Positions 31,325-34,671 of a DNA stretch of 34,671 nt are shown here, piece after piece. The notes beneath the pieces were generated by a model. That model did not search any database. It saw only the letters and a list, made by a program, of their open reading frames with translations, and had not been told where the DNA came from. Position 1 is the first letter of the stretch, and every line of letters starts with the position of its first letter. The stretch is taken from contig JADQBC010000029.1 of NCBI GenBank assembly GCA_016903655.1, positions 1 to 34,671 of the forward strand, written 5' to 3'. Source of the stretch: Gomphosphaeria aponina SAG 52.96 = DSM 107014 (GTDB lineage: Bacteria; Cyanobacteriota; Cyanobacteriia; Cyanobacteriales; Gomphosphaeriaceae). The position numbers and the translations under genes were made by a program.

Positions 31325-33838
31325 ATGAAACTATATCGACTTTTGCTGTTGTCTGGATTAATAATTTGTCCCTTTGTAATGGAGGTAAAACTGGTAAGAT
31401 CTGAACCAATCAAATCAAAAGAAATAACCGAAATAAAGAGAGTTAATGATTTAGATAATTACCATACTGAAGCCAGATGGTTAGTACAAACATCAACTGT
31501 AATAGTCACAGGAGTGCAAATAAACCCAACTGAAACAGGGTTAGAAATTGTGTTAGAAACTCCTGAAAAAACAGGACTCCAGCCCTTAATTTTTGCTGAA
31601 GAAAATACCCTAATTATTGACATTTTAGGAGCAGTTTTACAGTTACCAGAAGGAGAAACTTTCAGAGTAGAAAATCCAAACTCAGAGACAACAGAAGTAA
31701 AAGTAAATCAATTAGATGCTAACAGTATTCGCATTACCATAACAGGGAAAGAAAGAGTACCCATAGCAGAGGTAAAACCATCAGAAGATAACTTAGTTTT
31801 GAGCGTGACTCCTTCTTCTGCAACAAGAGAAACTCCCCGCGAAGAAATAGAAGTAGTCGCAACAGGAGAACAGGAAGAAAATTACTTTGTTCGCGATGCA
31901 AGTACAGCTACTGGAACTGATACACCTATTTTTGATATTCCCCAATCAATTCAAGTTGTACCTCAAAGAATAATTAGGGACCGTAACGTTACCGAGTTAG
32001 GAGACGCTTTAGAAACCGTACCAGGTGTAGTTTCAGCAGGTGGAAGAGGAACAAGTGCTTTTGGGCCAGGGTTAATCATTCGTGGTTTTCCAGTTACAGA
32101 GAGTATTTTTCGGGATGGTATCCCTTTCTTTTCTTTATCACCTCTGAGTACCAATGATATCGAAAGCATTGAGGTATTAAAAGGGCCAGCTTCAGTATTA
32201 TTTGGGGATGGGGAACCAGGAGGAACTATTAATTTAGTTTCCAAAAAACCCTTAGCTGACCCCTTTTATTCTGCATCATTTACCGCAGGAAATTTCAACA
32301 CTTATCGAGGGGATATAGATATTTCTGGACCGCTGAATAAGGCAAAAACAGTTAAATATCGTTTGAATTTATCTTATGAAAACTATGGAAGTTTCCGCGA
32401 CTTTGTAGATGGAGAGCGCTGGGTTGTTTCTCCTACTCTTACCTGGGATATTGGCCCCAAAACCTCGATAAATTTTTACGGTCAATATACATATAACAAT
32501 GAAACCATAGATGAGGGACTTCCCGCATCAGGAGATAGAATAGTTAATGTACCGCGCGATCGCTTTTTAGGAGAAGATTTTGCAGAATTTGAACAAGATC
32601 AATTTAATCTGGGCTATACATTTAATCATCAATTCAATGAAAATTTGGAAGTCAGACACGCTTTACAATACTTACAATACGAGCCTGTAAGATACGCTCC
32701 CTTGTTTGATTTCTTTGATGAAGAAACAGGGGAACTTTCTCGGCTTGAATATGCCGCTGGCGGAACTTACAAAAGATTTTTTACCAATGCAGAAGTTATT
32801 GGCAAATTCAACACAGGTTCAGTTAAACATCAAGTTTTGTTTGGGGTTGAGTATCGCAACTATAGTGAAGATCCAAGTTTTCAATTCAGCAATCTTTACA
32901 CCTCAATTAATGTTTTTGACCCAATTTATACTGGCATACCTTTTGCCATTGCTCCCGAATTTTTTCGGGATGATAATATTGACAGAATTGGGGTTTATAT
33001 TCAAGACCAAATTGATTTATTACCCAATCTCAAACTATTAGCAGGAATCCGTTATGATTATGCTAGTCAATTTAGGACTACACGAAATTTAGGCGAACCA
33101 AGAGAAGAATTTGAGCAAACAGACGATGATTTTTCCCCGCGAGTTGGAATTGTCTATCAACCCATTCCCGTCCTGGCAATTTATGGGTCTTATACAACCT
33201 CTTTTAATCCTGCCTTTGCTGCAAGTCGTAACCCTGATGATTCCACTTTTGACCCAGAAACAGGAGAACAATTTGAAGTAGGAATTAAAGCGAATTTAAG
33301 CGAACAAGTAAGCTTAACTTTTGCCGCTTTTGAGATTAAAAAACAAAACCTATCTACACAAGATCCAAATAACCCAGCTTTCTCTATTCAAACAGGAGAA
33401 CAAACAAGTCGGGGAATAGAAATTTATTTTGGTGGAGAACTTTTACCAGGTTGGAACTTAATTGCAGGTTATACTTATTTAGACGCTTATGTTAGTAAAG
33501 ACAATACAGAAATAGAAGGAAATAGTCTGGAGAATGTGCCAGATTATCAATTTAGTTTGTGGACAACCTACGAAATTCAACAAGGAAATTTAGAAGGTTT
33601 AGGCTTTGGTTTAGGACTATTTTATGTTGATAAAAGACCAGGAGATTTAGATAACAGTTTTACTATTCCTAGCTATTTGCGCACCGATGCTGCTTTATAT
33701 TACAGACGAGATAGATGGGGACTTCAGTTAAATATTGAAAACCTTTTTGATGTGGAGTATTTTTCCTCAGCAGGTTTTAGAAGTGCAACCCCTGGGGCAC
33801 CTTTTACGGTTTCAGGGAAAGTTACTGTTGAATTTTAG
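31325..33838 (+). CDS. TonB-dependent siderophore-type receptor 3 with AMIN domain
   Basis: An 837-aa outer-membrane receptor and the last gene of the operon. It has a signal peptide (MKLYRLLLLSGLIICPF), the shared DLDNYHTEARWLVQTS stretch, and an AMIN-like domain almost identical to those of receptors 1 and 2. The TonB box candidate is EEIEVVATGE. The plug contains DIPQSIQVVPQRII and IESIEVLKGPASVLFGDGEP, and the barrel ends GKVTVEF with the terminal Phe required for assembly. The barrel is clearly different from its paralogs, so a different ligand is likely. There is no PepSY gene directly in front; the 230-aa exported protein takes that place. Confidence 0.94.
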   Translation: MKLYRLLLLSGLIICPFVMEVKLVRSEPIKSKEITEIKRVNDLDNYHTEARWLVQTSTVIVTGVQINPTETGLEIVLETPEKTGLQPLIFAEENTLIIDILGAVLQLPEGETFRVENPNSETTEVKVNQLDANSIRITITGKERVPIAEVKPSEDNLVLSVTPSSATRETPREEIEVVATGEQEENYFVRDASTATGTDTPIFDIPQSIQVVPQRIIRDRNVTELGDALETVPGVVSAGGRGTSAFGPGLIIRGFPVTESIFRDGIPFFSLSPLSTNDIESIEVLKGPASVLFGDGEPGGTINLVSKKPLADPFYSASFTAGNFNTYRGDIDISGPLNKAKTVKYRLNLSYENYGSFRDFVDGERWVVSPTLTWDIGPKTSINFYGQYTYNNETIDEGLPASGDRIVNVPRDRFLGEDFAEFEQDQFNLGYTFNHQFNENLEVRHALQYLQYEPVRYAPLFDFFDEETGELSRLEYAAGGTYKRFFTNAEVIGKFNTGSVKHQVLFGVEYRNYSEDPSFQFSNLYTSINVFDPIYTGIPFAIAPEFFRDDNIDRIGVYIQDQIDLLPNLKLLAGIRYDYASQFRTTRNLGEPREEFEQTDDDFSPRVGIVYQPIPVLAIYGSYTTSFNPAFAASRNPDDSTFDPETGEQFEVGIKANLSEQVSLTFAAFEIKKQNLSTQDPNNPAFSIQTGEQTSRGIEIYFGGELLPGWNLIAGYTYLDAYVSKDNTEIEGNSLENVPDYQFSLWTTYEIQQGNLEGLGFGLGLFYVDKRPGDLDNSFTIPSYLRTDAALYYRRDRWGLQLNIENLFDVEYFSSAGFRSATPGAPFTVSGKVTVEF

Positions 33839-33967
33839 GGATTTAATCCACATAATTGCAAGTCAATTAAGTAGATAAGCTTGCATTATTTACACAATTT
33901 CTTACGGGGCGGGTTTAGCCTTGATCGAGCTGAGTAATTAGATCTAAGAGCGAAATTACGAAAAACT

Positions 33968-34026
33968 GTCATCAGTCTGCGCCAGCGTTGGATCTCGGAG
34001 ATCCAACGCTGGCGCAGACTGATGAC
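33968..34026. repeat. 59-bp near-perfect palindrome (29-bp arms, 1-nt centre)
   Basis: GTCATCAGTCTGCGCCAGCG continuing to GGATCTC is followed after a single G by its exact reverse complement. All 29 bp pair. No T-run follows, so it is not a standard terminator, although an RNA copy would fold strongly. Confidence 0.95.
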
Positions 34027-34040
34027 CATTTTAAGTTTGG

Positions 34041-34079
34041 ACTTTCGCACTCATGTCTATTAGACATGAGTGCGAAAGT
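34041..34079. repeat. 39-bp perfect palindrome (19-bp arms, 1-nt centre)
   Basis: ACTTTCGCACTCATGTCTA, one T, then TAGACATGAGTGCGAAAGT. It lies only 14 bp after the 59-bp palindrome and is unrelated to it in sequence. Confidence 0.95.
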
Positions 34080-34110
34080 AGTGTTAACCCCCCCTACCCC
34101 CCCCGAGCCC

Positions 34111-34356
34111 GCAGGGCTGTTTCATTTAAAAATTTAAGGCTTTTTAAAACCCTTAAAATCTAACGGTTTCAGGCTTATATTTCTAACAATTTGGGTAAAA
34201 TTAACAAAAATCGTTATTATTGCTTTTATATTTACAAAAAACTACATATGCTTAAGCATTGATTTATAAAAATTAGTTATTTAAGTATTTAATTTAAAAT
34301 ATGCTGATTTAGATTAATAATCTATTTAACTGCAAGCGTAAAATGAAACAGCCCTG
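34111..34356. mobile_element. MITE-like element with 17-bp terminal inverted repeats
   Basis: GCAGGGCTGTTTCATTT (34111-34127) and AAATGAAACAGCCCTGC (34340-34356) pair perfectly and enclose about 210 bp of very AT-rich DNA without an ORF. No target-site duplication is obvious in the direct flanks. The left end also belongs to the GC-rich repeat seen at 6484-6530. Confidence 0.55.
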
Positions 34357-34444
34357 CCAGTAAATGGGGAAGTTGGGAAGAATGAGAAAATCTGGCTCAA
34401 GAAAGCTCACCAAAATCTGATGCTTGAATGGATTTTTAAACCTT

Positions 34445-34668
34445 ACATTCCGCACTTCAAAATTTAGCCTAATTGATTCCCCAACATTTCCATTTGATTA
34501 CAGAATTTAGGGTAGATTTTGACAAATTTGCGATCGCCAATATCTTAAATAAGCTAAGTATAAGTACTTAATTAGCCTCTAAAAATAGTTGTCTGCGTAG
34601 GCGCAGCCCGCCGCAGGCATCGCCGATTTCGTCTGAATTGGTATATTGCAAAATGACGTGCGGAATGT
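34445..34668. mobile_element. Second inverted-repeat element, reaching the window edge
   Basis: ACATTCCGCACTTCA (34445-34459) and TGACGTGCGGAATGT (34654-34668) pair at 14 of 15 positions. About 194 bp of non-coding DNA lies between them. This is the size and form of a MITE or an internally deleted insertion sequence. The transposase family is not identified, and the right flank is cut by the window end. Confidence 0.5.
34593..34625. repeat. GC-rich interspersed cyanobacterial repeat
   Basis: CTGCGTAGGCGCAGCCCGCC then GCAGGCATCGCC. This CTGCGTAGGCGCAG / GCCGCAGGCATCGC pattern is common between genes in filamentous cyanobacteria. A fragment (CGTAGGCGCAGCTAG) also lies after the LOG-family gene near 19926-19940. 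Confidence 0.65.
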
Positions 34669-34671
34669 GGG

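Larger units (their letters stand above)
33839..34671. other. Non-coding, repeat-dense region after the TonB operon
   Basis: 833 bp with no credible ORF. From left to right: two long palindromes (33968-34026, 34041-34079), C-tracts (34088-34104), a 246-bp element with 17-bp terminal inverted repeats (34111-34356), and an inverted-repeat element running to the window edge (34445-34668) with a common GC-rich repeat inside it. I see no standard terminator directly behind the last receptor gene. Confidence 0.7.

Noticed and set aside
34088-34104. C-tracts (G-tracts on the other strand) as a G-quadruplex
   Set aside because: Only two long G-runs lie close together; a stable intramolecular quadruplex is not supported without more runs, and homopolymer length errors are likely.

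Overview
The window is chromosomal DNA from a cyanobacterium. Evidence: about 21 copies (counted by eye) of the HIP1 octamer GCGATCGC; an F1 beta/epsilon gene pair detached from the other ATP synthase genes; a ferredoxin-dependent sulfite reductase; a PEP-CTERM surface protein; TonB receptors with N-terminal AMIN domains; heptamer STRR repeats; and the small RNA Yfr1 upstream of trxA. I cannot name the species. The sequence is AT-leaning with many dispersed repeats, which fits a larger-genome, non-picoplanktonic lineage.

Layout. 1-275: decayed 5' part of an IS607-type serine recombinase (minus strand), hidden from the ORF track by two frameshifts. 0.5-2.5 kb: PP1-like metallophosphatase converging on an M48 metalloprotease, then a small membrane protein. 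3-5 kb: atpD-atpC with a clear terminator. 5.2-6.2 kb: PEP-CTERM choice-of-anchor L protein. 6.5-8.5 kb: sir (minus), divergent from a two-FHA-domain ABCG-type transporter (8.7-11.1 kb). 11.1-17.9 kb (minus): GT4 glycosyltransferase, a heptamer-repeat island, then an operon of two tandemly duplicated DUF2079 membrane proteins and a GT39/ArnT-like glycosyltransferase. 18.0-18.7 kb: yfr1 and trxA. 18.85-19.9 kb: LOG-family protein.

The most striking part is 20.0-33.8 kb, a complete TonB energy-transduction and outer-membrane uptake locus. tonB is on the minus strand. Divergent from it is one close-packed nine-gene run: exbB, exbD, an exported histidine phosphatase, PepSY-TM protein, TonB receptor, PepSY-TM protein, TonB receptor, a 230-aa exported RTX-like protein, and a third TonB receptor. 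A sigma-70-type promoter with a Fur-like sequence in its spacer precedes exbB. No ABC permease or periplasmic binding protein is present. I infer that ferric-chelate uptake ends in periplasmic reduction by the PepSY-TM (FoxB/PiuB-like) proteins. The three receptors share almost the same N-terminal domain but have different plugs and barrels, suggesting several ligands served by one energy and reduction apparatus. The 230-aa protein is the best candidate for an undescribed component.

The right end (33.84-34.67 kb) is non-coding and dense in repeats: two almost perfect long palindromes, a 246-bp element with 17-bp terminal inverted repeats, and a second inverted-repeat element reaching the window edge.
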